Position numbers and translations under genes: made by a program. From the NCBI RefSeq assembly GCF_028583425.1, contig NC_072797.1, forward strand, positions 22,850,001-22,914,000: a stretch of 64,000 nt of DNA, written 5' to 3'. This DNA comes from Eublepharis macularius (lineage: Eukaryota; Chordata; Lepidosauria; Squamata; Eublepharidae). The notes beneath the pieces are model-generated. The model did not search any database. It was not told where the DNA came from and saw nothing but the letters and a program-made list of their open reading frames with translations. The first letter of the stretch is position 1. The number at the start of each line of letters is the position of its first letter. This document shows, one piece after another, positions 1 to 11,994 of this stretch.

Positions 1-367
1 AGATCAATGCATTTCCACCTGTGGAATATAACTTTCTTGCCTCCTATTGCAACCCCAAATGCCCCTGAAATGATATTCGAAGAGAAAGCAGAGTTTGGGG
101 TATATTTTAGGTTGCAACAGGAGGGGGAAGTTGAGAAAACCCTTCAGAAATACTTCCATCTGTGGAAATGCTCTGGTGGATCCACATCCCTGTTATTATA
201 GAGCATGCACCATATATGAAGGGGCTGGGTTGAGTAGGAAAATAAAGTCAGAACAACCAGATCATCCTCTGGAAAACGGAGCAGCTCCAGAGAATATAGG
301 TCATGCCTAAAACAGCATGTTCGTTCTCTTTTCTAATAAAGCAAGCCATTTGTGTTTCCTTTTAAAG

Positions 368-490
368 CATTTCATTAAAGTGTACAAGCAGCTTGGCTCC
401 GAAGATTTGGAACCCATCACTGTGGCGCTACTTTTGATGCATCCCTTCATTCAAGACTTGGTGAACACCTACCAGGATTACAAGCTTCCT
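368..490 (+). CDS. SPEF2: Internal coding exon, probably SPEF2 (C-terminal part)
   Basis: A 123-nt open stretch of 41 codons is preceded by a pyrimidine-rich run ending in AAAG and followed by an exact GTAAGT donor, so it behaves as a phase 0-0 internal exon. It encodes a soluble, helix-prone segment running from HFIKVYKQLGSEDLEP through LLLMHPFIQDLVNTYQDYKLP. The residues are conserved-looking and unlike any repeat here. In other amniotes SPEF2, a sperm flagellar axonemal central-apparatus protein, lies just upstream of IL7R on the same strand, and that position and strand match this exon. The gene name rests on synteny; I could not align the protein. No further exon or stop of this gene was recognised downstream. 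It could instead be another upstream neighbour. Confidence 0.55.
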
Positions 491-605
491 GTAAGTGCCC
501 CTTTCTCTGTAGCACACGTATCTGTAACCTTTTTTGAAATTCTGGAAATATAAAATGCAATAGGGGAAATGTAGCCTTTTATCTATAGCAACCAGACTTG
601 TAACT

Positions 606-733
606 GTGGGTGTTTTCACACACGTTGGATTATGCACTTTAGTGAACGCTTGCAAGTGAATTTTCATGTTTCATACAGGAAAATCCAGTTGTCAGTGAAA
701 GTGCTTTATCCAACTTGTACAAAAGCAGTCGTA
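606..733. mobile_element. Palindromic DNA element, diverged copy
   Basis: TTTTCACACACGTTGGATTA at one end and TTATCCAACTTGTACAAAA at the other form inverted ends. The body matches the elements at 21028, 40573 and 52829. This is the most diverged copy; no target duplication is clear. Confidence 0.55.
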
Positions 734-1398
734 CAAGGAGAAAGTAGTGTTACAAGTCTTTTCCCCTCTGTTTAGCTGCTCATGTTTGTGTGGATGGATG
801 GTCACAGTCCAAGTAGGCATTTCTCTTGGCCCTCCGTCTTGGGGATTTAGGGTGCAAAGAGCCCTACAACAGTCAAGTCAAGGGCAGGGCTGACAATGTT
901 GATTGAAGATTCAGGGTACGCGAGAACTTCCTTACGCCCAGGTTCCAAGGTGAAAGGTTCTTTCCGAACCACAGCAAATAAATGAGAATACAATTGGGGT
1001 TTTTTATGTTTAAGAAAAATAAAACAAAAGCAAACCTCACAGAGATGTGTTATTCAGAGATCACTTGCAAGATAAATGGAGTGTAGCTAGGGTGTGGTTT
1101 GCAAGGTTAAAAGCACTGTCACTCATGAAACCGTGCAGAATGCAGCATCTTGCTGAATAAGGTTTGCTTTTTTGTGGGTCATGTCTCGACTTTTAGGCAC
1201 CATTTCTGACCCACTAAGCCAAACATAGCCACGGATTTATGGCCAGCTGGCCTGCCTAATAATTGACAGGCAAGCTGGAATTCTATTCAGCCCTGGTTTG
1301 GCTTCCATACTTGGAGGGCTACGTTTTGCTTTTAGGTCATAAGCTGTGCTGGCTTGCTTTTAAGTCTATAGATGAAGATTCTAAGCTACTTGTAATGG
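734..1398. other. No gene recognised
   Basis: AT-rich single-copy-looking sequence, possibly intron of the SPEF2-like gene. No exon with a convincing frame and splice sites was seen. Confidence 0.4.
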
Positions 1399-1600
1399 GA
1401 AGCATCATGGTGTAGTGGTTACGGTGTCAGATTAGGTCTGGGAAGGCTCAGGTTCAAATCCCATTCACCCACAAAGCTCACCTTCTCCCAGCCACTCTCA
1501 ACCTTACCTACCTCACTCTTTGTTTGTGGGGACTATTTACAGCATTACTGTTTTATGTTGCTGTTTTTAAATTACTGGTTCTGGTCTGTCTGTATTTTTG
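1399..1600 (+). repeat. tRNA-derived SINE (TGGTGTAGTGG head)
   Basis: The head carries a Pol III A-box-like TGGTGTAGTGG (1408-1418) and B box GGTTCAAATCC (1451-1461), followed by the CTCACCTTCTCCCAGCCACTCTC body and TACCTCACTC. Same family as the copies near 21180, 40450, 43515, 44078 and 49230. Confidence 0.7.
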
Positions 1601-2360
1601 CTTTGTAAGGAACCCTGATTGTTGTTTTGGTTAGAAGGGCTAGGGGAAGAAGTTTCAGATAAATTGTACTATAACATAATGTTTTTATGACTCCAGCGCA
1701 GCACAGCAGAAGGACAACTAAAAGCCTTCTCTTGCCCATATTCCCCATTATATTTTGGTCTGCCTCCTTCCTCTAGTTGTTTTCTGGCACTGGTGGAGTC
1801 CAACTTACTACAGCAGATGGGAGCAGTAATAAAAGTGGGGAGAATTGGAATGGGGCAGGGAGAGAGGTCACGGCTAGCTTGTCACCCAATCCGGCAACAG
1901 ATTTCAGTCAGAGGAGGAAATCTTCAGATTGCAAACTGGCCAGTCTATCCAACCAGCCATAATTCTTCTGAAATATCTGTTCCAGAACCTTTGGCACCAA
2001 TCCCTCTTGCCCCTGGAGTATTGGGTATCTGCCTTCTCTCTTCTTAGGCAATAGGTAGAAGGCACTTTTTAAAAGCCACGTCTTCCATGTCCCCCTGCTC
2101 CTTGCTAGGCAGGTGATGAGAGAGCCATCTCAGCATGGGTTATGCAAGAATTATTATCCAAAATGGACAACTGTTGATTCTCTTGACCCCAATTAGTGGA
2201 GGCCAATTTCAGACACCAGAGCAAAGACGACAGCGCTAGTTCAGTCCCCTCCGCCCTAGCCATGAGGACACTACGGAAGTAAAGTAGGTTAGTGTAGAAA
2301 TAAATGTGAGTGCAAACAATTGGTGTTTGGACAAAGTGTGTAGTGACCCCCTGCAGGGAA

Positions 2361-2590
2361 TTAACAATGCAACTACCTCTCTTTGCTGTGAATCAGCACT
2401 CTACTGGTTTGAATCCCAAGATTGCCATGAGCTCAGCAGGTGGCCTTGGGTAAGCCACTCCTCTCAGCCCCAGCTCCCCAGCTGTATTGTGGGGATAATA
2501 ATGACACTGACTTATTCACCACTCTGGGTGAGGCACTAATCTGCCTAGAAGAGCAGTATATAAGTGCAGTTATTATTATTGTTTATTATT
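2361..2590 (+). repeat. tRNA-derived SINE, second subfamily
   Basis: GGTTTGAATCC (2406-2416) is a B-box-like block. The body GAGCTCAGCAGGTGGCCTTG and the tail TATATAAGTGCAGTTATTA then match in reverse the split copy at 13265-14415. Confidence 0.65.
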
Positions 2591-2655
2591 ATTTTTATTA
2601 ATATCCAGTTTAGACAATAATTTTTGCAGACCCCATGAAATGTTAGGCAACAGAG

Positions 2656-2656
<1 letters not shown>

Positions 2657-2748
<92 letters not shown>

Positions 2749-2750
2749 TC
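2657..2750. repeat. Compound microsatellite (TCTG)n-(TTTC)n
   Basis: About six TCTG units pass directly into about sixteen TTTC units. Confidence 0.97.
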
Positions 2751-5117
2751 ATCTGCTCATTATGGGCAGGTAAATGACTCCAAACTTACCAAACATTCTG
2801 TGCATATCTTGTCGTGTCGTAATGACAAATATTTGTGTTTCAGTAACTTAGTAGTTAAGGTTCTTCCCAAGGAGGGCAACTCCATGATGGTACAAGAGTA
2901 ACTGGTTTTTTCACAAATAGGCATTTTATTTCCTATTTTAACGATGACTGTATAGTAATGGGGTGTATTTCATTTCATCCTGCTCTGATAGGAATGAGGG
3001 TTTATAATATTCTACTTGCTGAAGTTTTTCTGTTTACCAGTGCCAAAGTTTCTTTTGCTAATAATAATTTTGATATGTTATAGGGATTTGCATGCAAAGT
3101 GCTTTATAACACATCCAGTAGACAGCTATTTACACGTGGCCAAAAAAAACCCCCTAGACCTGGTAACATTCATGATTACAGCAGCTCTTTATGCTGCCTT
3201 TTATGACATGTGTAAGTTTGTTCCAAGGTCCCTCCCTGCTGGAAGAAAGACCTGCTTCCATACTGCTGGTTTACAATAAAAAGACAGTAGTTGTGCACTT
3301 GATGCATGAGATCCAATGTCTCAAGGAACTGTCAGTGTAGCTGGCATGTGGCATTTTCCCAGCATTTGAAAGGCATATCTATGCAGCAAAATTATTTCAG
3401 CATCACTGTACTTCAACTGTTATGGCTCCCCCTGAGGAATCTGGGGTATTATAGTTTGATGAAAGTTTTGAGATTTCCTTGTGAGAGATTCCTAGCCCCT
3501 CTCACAGAAATATACTTCTCAGAGTTTTTTGGGGAAAGGAAAGAACAATTAAGCAAATTGAAAACTCAGAGATGCTTGAGCACTTTCAACCCACGCCTGC
3601 CCCCATATCTCCCCATCAAAATGCGGCTGAAAACACACACACAGTGTGATGCGATTGTATCTGTATTCCTTCCACCCTACATATGCACAAGATAGCGGGA
3701 ATGCTAAGTGACAACCAACAAAACAGAGCAAAAGGTGGGAGAATGCTAACGTGATGCAAATTTTTAATATCCACTTATTATTACCATAAAGGCAAAGGAG
3801 ATATAGGTCAGCTTTTCCTTCCTCTGTGTCTCCATTTGACTTGTGATTTGGGCCTGTTGGTATTTTTGTGTGATTACTATACATGCATTGAGCTTGGTTC
3901 AGGAGGAACCCACAATTAATACTGATTTCTGCTCCATAAAAAAGTTCTAGTAGGTCAGTTCATGTAAGAATCGACAGTGTTGCTCACCCCCTTTTAGCTA
4001 CTCCTTGAGACCCAACTCTTAAGAAATCCTTTTCTGAACCACTGCACCTTTCTCTCCCCTACACCTCCATCTTCAGTGTTAACTCTTGAATTCTTCTCCC
4101 TTTTTTTTGTCTTTTTATTGTCATTTGTCAGCTACCAGAGTGGGTGTTCTGTGATGTAAATACCTTTAGAATCTCAGCCTTCCTTCTAAAAGATGGAGCA
4201 AATTTCTAGCTCTTATAGCTACTAAGGGGTGTGTGTTAAAATAAAAAGTAAGAATCAGATTAAGTTTTTATGTAATTTAAAAAACTTGAATCAGGTTCAT
4301 CCATATTAAGAAATTAAGCCAGTAAGTCACGTTTGTTGGTTTCAATGGGAAAGTCATTTCCATATGTAATTCTCTCATGTCCAATCAAGATAAAATTCGA
4401 AGGAGTTATGTCCTTTATATATGGAATCCTCCCTCTCAGATCTCAGGCATAGGATAAATTGCCTCTGATTTATAAGCAACTAAAACTCTTATTTGCACAG
4501 CAGCTCTGCATTAGCATGTCTGTGAGATTTTCTTGTCTTTTCTGGAATCCTGAAGTAAAATGGTAGGGAATTAGGGCATCTTTGTTCTTACAGAAATGGA
4601 GTATGCAGGTTAGGAGAGCTAAGCCTACCCCTTATCTCTCTGCATATCATTTCTTTCAGCATTTTCTCTCAACCCAACTAGTATCAGAGTTTAGCTGAGA
4701 GAAAATATGCTTAAAACAGCAGAATGCAATAAGGTAAGGTGAAGAGAAGGCAGAGTTAGCTCCCCTTACTTGTGTGCTCTGGTTTTGTTTTGAAAAATAG
4801 TCAAAATACTCCCCACCCTACCCTTCCTTTTAACAGAATTGGTGGACGTGTGTATCTGGACTGCTTTTAAATGCAATGAAGACATCAAAGAGATCTCAGA
4901 TCTTGAATCAGTGGTTCTCTGTCATGTGGAGACAATCTGATAGTTCATCATCACTGATCTCTCTTGGTGCATGTGGCAAAGGATTCCAGGCGATGTTCTA
5001 AAGTACACATTTAGTTTCATCAGGGTGCTGGACCTTACCCTCACCTGGATGGAACTAGAAGTGCGTTCTGGTGACATCATCATGCAAGGTGGAACGGCGG
5101 AGGCAGTGTGCGGGGCT
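2751..5117. other. Unassigned intergenic or intronic sequence
   Basis: No recognisable exon. A 40-codon open stretch near 3084-3210 with AG and GT edges is discussed among the rejected items. A CCCCTGAGGAATCTGGGGTA block (3429) may belong to an old repeat. Confidence 0.35.
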
Positions 5118-5455
5118 GGGAAGCCGCCCCGCAGGCGAATGACGCAGGCAGCCTTGCAGCCCTGCGCGCTGCCTTTCGCCTGCCCTGCAGGACAGGGGGC
5201 GGCTGGCTTGTTGCGCATCCCCTGCCCTGCAGGGCAGGCAAAAGGCAGCGCGGCCACCCGCGCCATTCGCCTGCCCCGCAGGACAAGGGGCAGCCGGCTG
5301 CCCCTTGTTCTGTGGGGCAGGCGAATGGTGCAGGTGGCCCCGCAGCCCCCCGCGCTGCCTTTTGCCTGCCTTGCAGGACAGGGGGTGCGCAGCAAGCCGG
5401 CTGCCCCCTGTCCTGCAGGGCAGGCGAAAGGCAGCGCGGGGGGCTGTGAGACGCG
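5118..5455. repeat. GC-rich palindrome with nested inverted repeats
   Basis: The centre of symmetry is CAGCCGGCTG at 5291-5300. Around it GCCATTCGCCTGCC / GGCAGGCGAATGG, then GCAGGCAAAAGGCAGCGCG / CGCGCTGCCTTTTGCCTGC, then CGCTGCCTTTCGCCTGCC / GGCAGGCGAAAGGCAGCG pair up in order. Many inner copies of CCTGCCCTGCAGG are palindromes themselves. It is CpG-rich in AT-rich surroundings. The open frames across it on both strands are by-products of base composition. Confidence 0.85.
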
Positions 5456-6119
5456 GGGGGGGTGCTGTCTGTGCCCTCTGGCAGCTGCTCCTGGCGCCCC
5501 TCCCCCCTGGTGGCACCGGAGGCAGACTACCCCCCCGCCCCCCCTCGATCCGGCCCTGCATTTCAGGGAGGGTTTTCTCCATTGCTGTTCTTCTCATACC
5601 ACCACTTCAAGGCATCCTAGGGTTCCCTGGAACAGAATACAAAAACATTCATTTCAATGAAGTCTCTGCAAGATCAGTCATGATGTCTGGGGAAATGTGA
5701 GTCACTCAAACATTACAGTTCGTTCTTAATGACCAATTTCTTGAAATGGTGTTTTTCTTCGGAACCAATTTCTCTCTGTTCTGAGTCAGCCCCACCGATT
5801 TAAACAACGGCTTGTTTTAAAATAATACAATTTACTTTTCATTTATATCCAAAGTAGAACTTCTTGTGGAGGGACTGATTAATAGAAACTGGTACATGAA
5901 GGTAGTTGGATTACTAGGAAACACCCATGTTGAACGCTTAGTAAGAAACCCATGGTGTTCATTTGTACCAATTTTGGCAGAATTGAAAGCTTCAGATGCT
6001 ACTGAGCACAGATACATGTGTATTTTCACATGCAAACCCACCCCTCACACTTTTGATAAGGACACTTGTTTCCAGTCCAGTCTGTTACTAACCTGTACAT
6101 AAGTTTCCATGTGTAGAGT

Positions 6120-6880
6120 CAAGCCATTTGGGAGGACCTGGTTGGAGCATGCTACCTACTCACACTTGTCCCAATGTGGTCACAACATGTGCCTAGGCTT
6201 CATCTCTATGAAATTTGCAGGGAACCCACTCATGGTTGTCCTCTAAAGACCAACCAAGTTTCAGGAAGATTGGACCACGGGATTCAATTTTATGAACGCC
6301 TAAAGAAGGTGCCCCAATCATTGTCCATTGTTTCCTATGGAGAAACATTTCCAACCAGGCTCTCAGGCAGAAACACATTGGGATAAGACTGTCACTGGCC
6401 AAAAGCAAAGCCCCAAATACAAGAGGAAGCCCAACAGAACCAAACTGAAGCAAAGGAATGGATGGAATCCCCCAGAACCAAAATTAATCAAGGGAACCAA
6501 CATCAAAACAGAGAATCTGGCCAAAACACAGACTTCTACCCGAACCAAACTGAAGCAAGGGACACTGTTGTAACTTAGCCCAGCTGAACCAGCGTCACTC
6601 ACAGAAGCCTGGTAGACAAGGAGAGCTCTTGCATAGATTGGCCTCCCCTCCCTGCCATACTCCCTTCCCTCTCCCCTCTTGGAAAAAAGCTGAGGAAGGA
6701 GCCAACCAGAGGCTGAAGCCATATTTCCCAGATTTACCTGGATTATCCAGAGGTCTGAATCCAGGTTCCCAGATTGAATCCAGGATCCTCTGATTTGACT
6801 CAGGAAAGCCAGATTTAGCCAGATCAGCAAACATCTAGCTTTCCCCCTGAATCCTGGATCTGGATTGCACAACCCTAGAC
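6120..6880. repeat. Unclassified dispersed repeat
   Basis: It contains phrases that recur elsewhere in the window (the AAGTTTCAGGAAGATTGGAC type also appears in reverse near 20655-20690). It also holds internal repeats of GAACCAAACTGAAGCAA (6438, 6543) and of CCAGATT/GGATT words (6720-6860). Ends were not defined; probably a non-autonomous DNA element. Confidence 0.4.
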
Positions 6881-7577
6881 TCATCCCAAGCTACTCACTC
6901 TTCCATGTATTCATTCAAGCTCATAAAAAACCCCTCTCTTTCATACATATACACAAACCCTTCACTCTCATGCTCCTGTTCTTTTTCCTTTTCTCATTCC
7001 TTCCCTTGCTGCCTGCATCTTTCTGTCTCTTGCACACCCATCAAGGTATGATGAGAAATCCGTGTTCATGTGTAAAGCAGATGATGAGGGGGCTCTTTTT
7101 TTAAAAAAATCCCTAAGAGTGTGCAAGTATGGGGAATTAAAGCCTTTGTCCTGCCTCACATTCCTTGGCTGCACTCTTTTACATGACGTTTTTTTCTCCC
7201 CTGGCCCAGTTCCAGTATTAGAAACAAAAATGGTTCACTGATATAAAGTGAGCGGAGGAGGCAGGGTTTAGCTTCATTTGTGCAATAAACAGAGCCTGCA
7301 CCATCTACTTTATACATGAATGGGATGGGCACATGGATCCCCCCCCCATGCCTAGATTGTCTCTTGCTCTCTTTTTCGGAAAACGATGGCATACTGGTTT
7401 TCCATGACTTCAGCCGTATCTCCCTTCATAGGTGGAGAGCCATTTGAGCTGTCTGTGGTTCTGATGTCACATCTCCTCTCTCCCATCTCCAGATCCATGG
7501 CTGGCTTCCTCATTTCTATTAATGAACTCAGGCCAATTTTCTCCCCTCTGCAACAGCCTCAGCATGTTCTAAGCCAG

Positions 7578-7578
<1 letters not shown>

Positions 7579-7635
<57 letters not shown>
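7579..7635. repeat. (CT)n microsatellite
   Basis: Uninterrupted CT dinucleotides over about 57 bases. Confidence 0.97.
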
Positions 7636-7637
<2 letters not shown>

Positions 7638-7649
7638 GCCTCAAGCGTC

Positions 7650-7985
7650 CCCATTACCACCAGGTTCTCCCTTCTACTTTGGTGGGAAACCTCCTGCTCC
7701 CCTCCAGATATACCTGCCACCACTCAGCATGGTAGCAGGGTGAAACTGTGGGAAGAAATGTGTGAGGGGCTTTGGCATTGCCAGAGATGTCACAACATCA
7801 CTTCTGGTGTGACCCAGAAGTGGTGTCATTGCATCAGACAACACTCTAGCATTCATCTAAAAGTCTATAGTTAAACCATAGAGTTTGGGTTGAATGGTAG
7901 AGCACTGCTGGCAGTGCAATGATGTCACTTTCAGGTTGCTCCTCCCCACCACAGTGAGTTTCCCTTGGGCTGGCATCACCAGAGC
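7650..7985. repeat. Fragment of a GTTGCCAGG-type repeat
   Basis: Phrases such as GATGTCACAACATCACTTC, GACCCAGAAGTGG and CAATGATGTCAC recur at 25560-25620, 23945, 49645 and 51735, all inside GGGTTGCCA-ended elements. The ends of this copy are worn. Confidence 0.4.
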
Positions 7986-8454
7986 CAAGCCAGGCAGCCT
8001 CTCAACTTTTTCAACAATCGTTGTTGCTTTCTAAGGCCCTCCATAAGCCTTATGAATTATCTTTTTTTGATCTTTGTTCTCTCAACTTCTGCAATCCTCT
8101 GCTGCATCTTACTTTTCCTTCTGTTTGCCTTGGTCTGTGCTAGTAGAGATGGCCTCAAAGTGCAGTACCAGAGGCAGGGTTTCGTTTTATTTTGTTTTGT
8201 TTTACTGTTTGGTTTTTTTACAGACAATTTTCAGGACTGATGAAACGATCCCATGGATCAGTCTCCACCATAAGCAAAGGGTGACCACATGGAACATGTT
8301 ATTACGTGTATTAAAGTATTAAAGTAATAGGATTTGTCCACAAATACAACTCTTAAAATATACATCAAGAAAGGTAGAGTTATTGGTTGGCTGTTGCACA
8401 ACTAACTGTCTTTGTTTTGTTTCATTTTACCACTACGGAAGTTATAGCTATGTC

Positions 8455-8598
8455 ATTCTAGATAAGAGAGATAGAATTTTAAGTTATAAATCTAGATAAG
8501 ATAGAATTTTATATCCTGAATCTAGATAAGATAGAATCTTAAAGCTGATACATTTTTATGTCATAGAGCTAGATATGATAGAATCTAGATAAGATAGA
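8455..8598. repeat. Short minisatellite, TCTAGATAAGATAGAAT units
   Basis: Four imperfect units of roughly 35-50 bases, each opening with TCTAGATAAGA(TAGAAT). The last unit is cut by the palindromic element at 8599. Confidence 0.75.
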
Positions 8599-8790
8599 GG
8601 CTGATTCCAGACGGCCCTCCCCATGCCGAAACGTCACGCGTCGTCGCGCAGAAAACGCGAAATATCGCGTTTTCTCACGCGAGTTTTGTGCAACGTCGCG
8701 CAAAACTCGCGCAAGAAAACGCGATATTTCGCATTTTCTGCGCGATGACGTGCGACGTTTCAGCATGGGGAGGGCCGTCTGAAATCGGCC
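8599..8790. mobile_element. CpG-rich palindromic MITE with 3-bp target duplication
   Basis: Ends are GGCTGATTCCAGACGGCCC and the inverse GGGCCGTCTGAAATCGGCC. The arms continue through CCTCCCCATGC...CGAAACGTC...GAAAACGCGA, so almost the whole 192 bases folds on itself. AGA flanks both sides. Harbinger-like by end sequence and 3-bp duplication (inference). Confidence 0.85.
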
Positions 8791-10115
8791 AGAATCTTAG
8801 TTGTAAATCTGATTTGTAATTAATAACTTTATTATAGTGTTAAACCTCTCATGTGATTTTTGGACTAACATGAATTACATTTTGCAACATTGCCTTATAT
8901 GCTTTTTTGCATACAGTAATTCTATAATTTAAAACACTCATATTCATTATTAATTGAAGTCGTTGGTAACACAGACAGCTTGTAATTTTCTAAATGGGAG
9001 AAAGTACAACAATGTTACTTTAGTAAAACTCAAGAGTTTATGATAGTAGGATTAAACAAGACAATTAGAAATGTTTTTATTTCCTCTTGGGAGCTTTTCA
9101 GGGAACATTACTCTAATGCCTTTTTCTGCCATGTGGCGGGACTTTAGTTGAAATCACATAAGATACATATTTATCTGAATGTTACTGAACAAGCAATATA
9201 CATGAAGTACACATTTCTCTTGGTTGATGGGATAATCTGTTCCAGTCTACAGCAATGGTGGTAACTACAGGGTTATATCCTTCTAAGAGAGGACTCCTAA
9301 ACAGGTCTACTCAGAATCCCTCTCTGGTCTATTCAATAGGGCTTACAATCAGGAAAGTGTTCTTTGAATTGCAGTGTAACAATCTCAACATTTTGTTTCT
9401 GTAGGATTTTAAAATGCTTCTGCAGAGAGTTGACCAAACACAGCCCTTGAATGGAGATATCAGTTTCTTATGAAGAAGTTAAAATAGGGATGGGGGAGAA
9501 ACTCTCAAAGTTACTTTTAGTGCAACAGAAGTATTTCTGCGCATCCTTCCTCTGTTGTGGAACCGTATCCTCTAATTAGCGTGGTTATGTTTTGTATTAA
9601 CTCTGTGTTTTAAATAAAAGTTTATAATTGAAGCCGAATGGTTATTTCAGCCAAATAGTTCAGACTATAGTTTGTATAATAGTATGACTGAAAACATTAA
9701 GGGCCATTTCATACATTGGGTTGGATTCGGCCAGCATTTCTCTCAGTCTTCCCAAATTATTCTCCCTACTACAGCCCCTGTCTAATATGGCTTTACCCAT
9801 TCAGGTCCCGTGACTCCCAGCGTAGCTATTTTGAGTGGCCGAAGGGGTCCCTTCCTCCCTTTTTCACCAGACAAAAGGTGCTTGGTTTAAAACCATTGCC
9901 TGGTTGCAAACTGAGGTTTCCCTATGCATGTTCACTTGGTTATGGAGCCACATCTATTCTTGATGAATCTCCGTTATACTTCATGTGCTGGCAAACATAT
10001 GTTTGTTATATTCACACAGTGCCTTTATAGAAAAGTGTAGGTGTATACATAAAATCATCAATTTATAAAGCAACATAGGGTTTCAAGCATGCTAAGCATG
10101 CTAACGTGGAAATGA
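8791..10115. other. Unassigned sequence
   Basis: AT-rich, no coding signal. 9250-9370 is a diverged fragment of the palindromic GGGCTTACAATCAGG/CTAAGAGAGG type. 9702 begins with GGCCATTTCATACATTGG, a possible single end of a GGC-type DNA element. Confidence 0.35.
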
Positions 10116-10306
10116 AAAAATGACATCCAGCCCTCCAGTCCGAGTTGACTTATGGTGGGGTTTTCATGGCAAGAGACTATCAGAAGTGGTTTGCCATTGC
10201 CTGCCTCTGCAACCCTGGTCTTCATTGGAGGTCTCCTATCCAATTACTAACCAAGGCCAACCCTGCTTAGCTTCTAATGAGATCAGGCTCTCCTGGCCTA
10301 TCCAGG
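10116..10306 (-). repeat. 5S rRNA-derived SINE
   Basis: Read in reverse, AAGCTAAGCAGGGTTGGCC and TTAGTAATTGGATAGGAGAC match the internal promoter half of 5S rRNA. They are followed by GGCAGGCAATGGCAAACCAC and a tail with CCATAAGTCAACTCGGACTG. The tail type is that of BovB LINEs. Confidence 0.8.
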
Positions 10307-10599
10307 TCTCACGAAATTTAGTAGACCTTCTTAAATTGACAGGGTTACAAACAAACTATGGTCAGTAAAGCAAATTTATAGTTGCTTGACTTTAGTAGGA
10401 CTTGGATATTTTCTTGTCAAAACCAATGGAGATTGAGCATGAGTAACTCTGTTCTAGATTGTGTCTTCAGACTTCTCACAGCTCTCCATATGCAGCCTGG
10501 CAAATTTTACTTTTAAATTTCCCCTTCATTTATAAGTCATTCCCTGATTTAATATCACATCTACCCTATGAAACAGAATGGCAACTATGTGCTCTTTCT

Positions 10600-10870
10600 T
10601 ACAGGAACTCATAGCAACAGCTCTTTGTTCATCTTTGTGGCTTCTTTGCAGTCCCACTTTGGGACTGCACATACACAGGCCAGCCATGGAGAAGATTTCC
10701 AGAGCGTTCTAGAAAACTAGTAGTACCCCTTCTCCCTTTGGCGTTTTCCCGCCAAAAACATCACATGACTAGGAGGAGGTACACTATTCCCTCAGTTTTC
10801 TGCATGCTGCTGCAGAGAGAGGATCTCCTTTGCTGTTCTCTGCTTCTCCCTCACATCATCCTTGAGGCTG
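10600..10870 (+). repeat. Dispersed repeat (GCAGTCCCACTTTGGGACTG type)
   Basis: It matches in reverse complement 12425-12600 (GGAGAAGATTTCCAGAGC, TTCCCGCCAAAAA, TCACATGAC) and in part 11930-11970. Family not recognised. Confidence 0.6.
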
Positions 10871-11819
10871 AGGGGAATTATTTCTCTTAAAAATTATGGC
10901 TCATAAATATAAAATGTTGCTAAAATGTTTGTACACTGACTAGTACAGGAACACACACTTGGAATGCAACTCTGGCTTGGGACAGAATGCTAGTTGAGCA
11001 CCACCTCTGTGGAGTGAGGCCACCCAAGTAGATATTAACAACAAATGACTTATATTGGGGGCTATAAACATTCCATATTTAAACTAACTGGCCTGAACCA
11101 GCAACATTTTATATTTATGCGCCATAATTTTTATATATGTGTAATAAATTAGATCACTGACAAAGGCCCAGAGGGTCGAAACATGTTTGGTCTCTGTATA
11201 TGTGCCATCAGTTTTGTGACTCAGTTCTTGTATATGTGCTAACAGTTTCATGACTCTGTGTAACTGATGTTACTAGGTCTCAAGGTTTTTAATTTGGTTC
11301 CATGGTTTTTAATAGTTTTCACACTGTGCAATAAATAATTATATTTCTTTTATATATTCTTGGCTGCTCAACCTTGTTTGTTCCAGATTTGTTTATCAGG
11401 TTGGGTTTTTTTCTCCCCGCTCTTGCTTCATTTTTAGGGTTCAGCACTTCCGCCTGTGGAATAAGGACACTGTGGGTTTTTTAACCCATGCCTCTCCCCC
11501 CCCCCCGCCCCATTCATAGAGTTTCACAATATTAATGTGTCCAGTGCCCTGGCCGGGATTCCCTACCAGGAGTTGACTTTCAGCCCTCATGTCTCACAAC
11601 ACTATCAGTTGTATTAGTCATTCAGGCTCCAAGACAGTATCTTCACTCAACCCTTCCTTTTGTGGGTTGGTAGAGGCTATCACACTCCCCCTTGAGTGCA
11701 CGACTGTTCAATGCCCCACAGCTCTTCCCACAGAAGCCACTCTTTTTTCCTTGCTACATTCCTTCTTGTACTTTGGCTGCGACACTTTTAGAGAGCTCCC
11801 AGCTTCTTTAGAAGCATCT

Positions 11820-11994
11820 CTGGGATAATGTCAATGAGATGCTGAGCATCGGTTAGGAAGGTGGCCCTCCATAATCTCTTACTTTGAGAGCTTCATATCC
11901 AGTAAGTGAGCTTGCTACTCTCCCAATGCGGGACTGCACAGAAGCCACAAAGATGAAAACAGGGTTGCACTTACCTGTAACTGTTGTTCATTGA
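11820..11994. repeat. Dispersed repeat, reverse arm
   Basis: GGTTGCACTTACCTGTAACT then GTTGTTCATTGAG is the inverse of CTCAATGAACAACAGTTACA then GGTAAGTGCAACC at 12578-12609, so the DNA element at 11995 sits between two inverted copies of this sequence. Confidence 0.6.

Noticed and set aside
1399-1475. tRNA gene
   Set aside because: Has A and B boxes but no cloverleaf pairing, and it continues into a SINE body repeated elsewhere.
3084-3210. Possible 40-codon exon (CFITHPVDSYLHVAKKNPLD...)
   Set aside because: The AG and GT edges are weak and the phrase 'GTGCTTTATAACACATCCAGT' looks like old SINE/LINE tail sequence; no family recognised.
4922-5700. Several overlapping open frames of up to 229 codons on both strands
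   Set aside because: Stop-poor because of high GC and palindromic structure; the same PCRAGQAKGS-like text appears on both strands.
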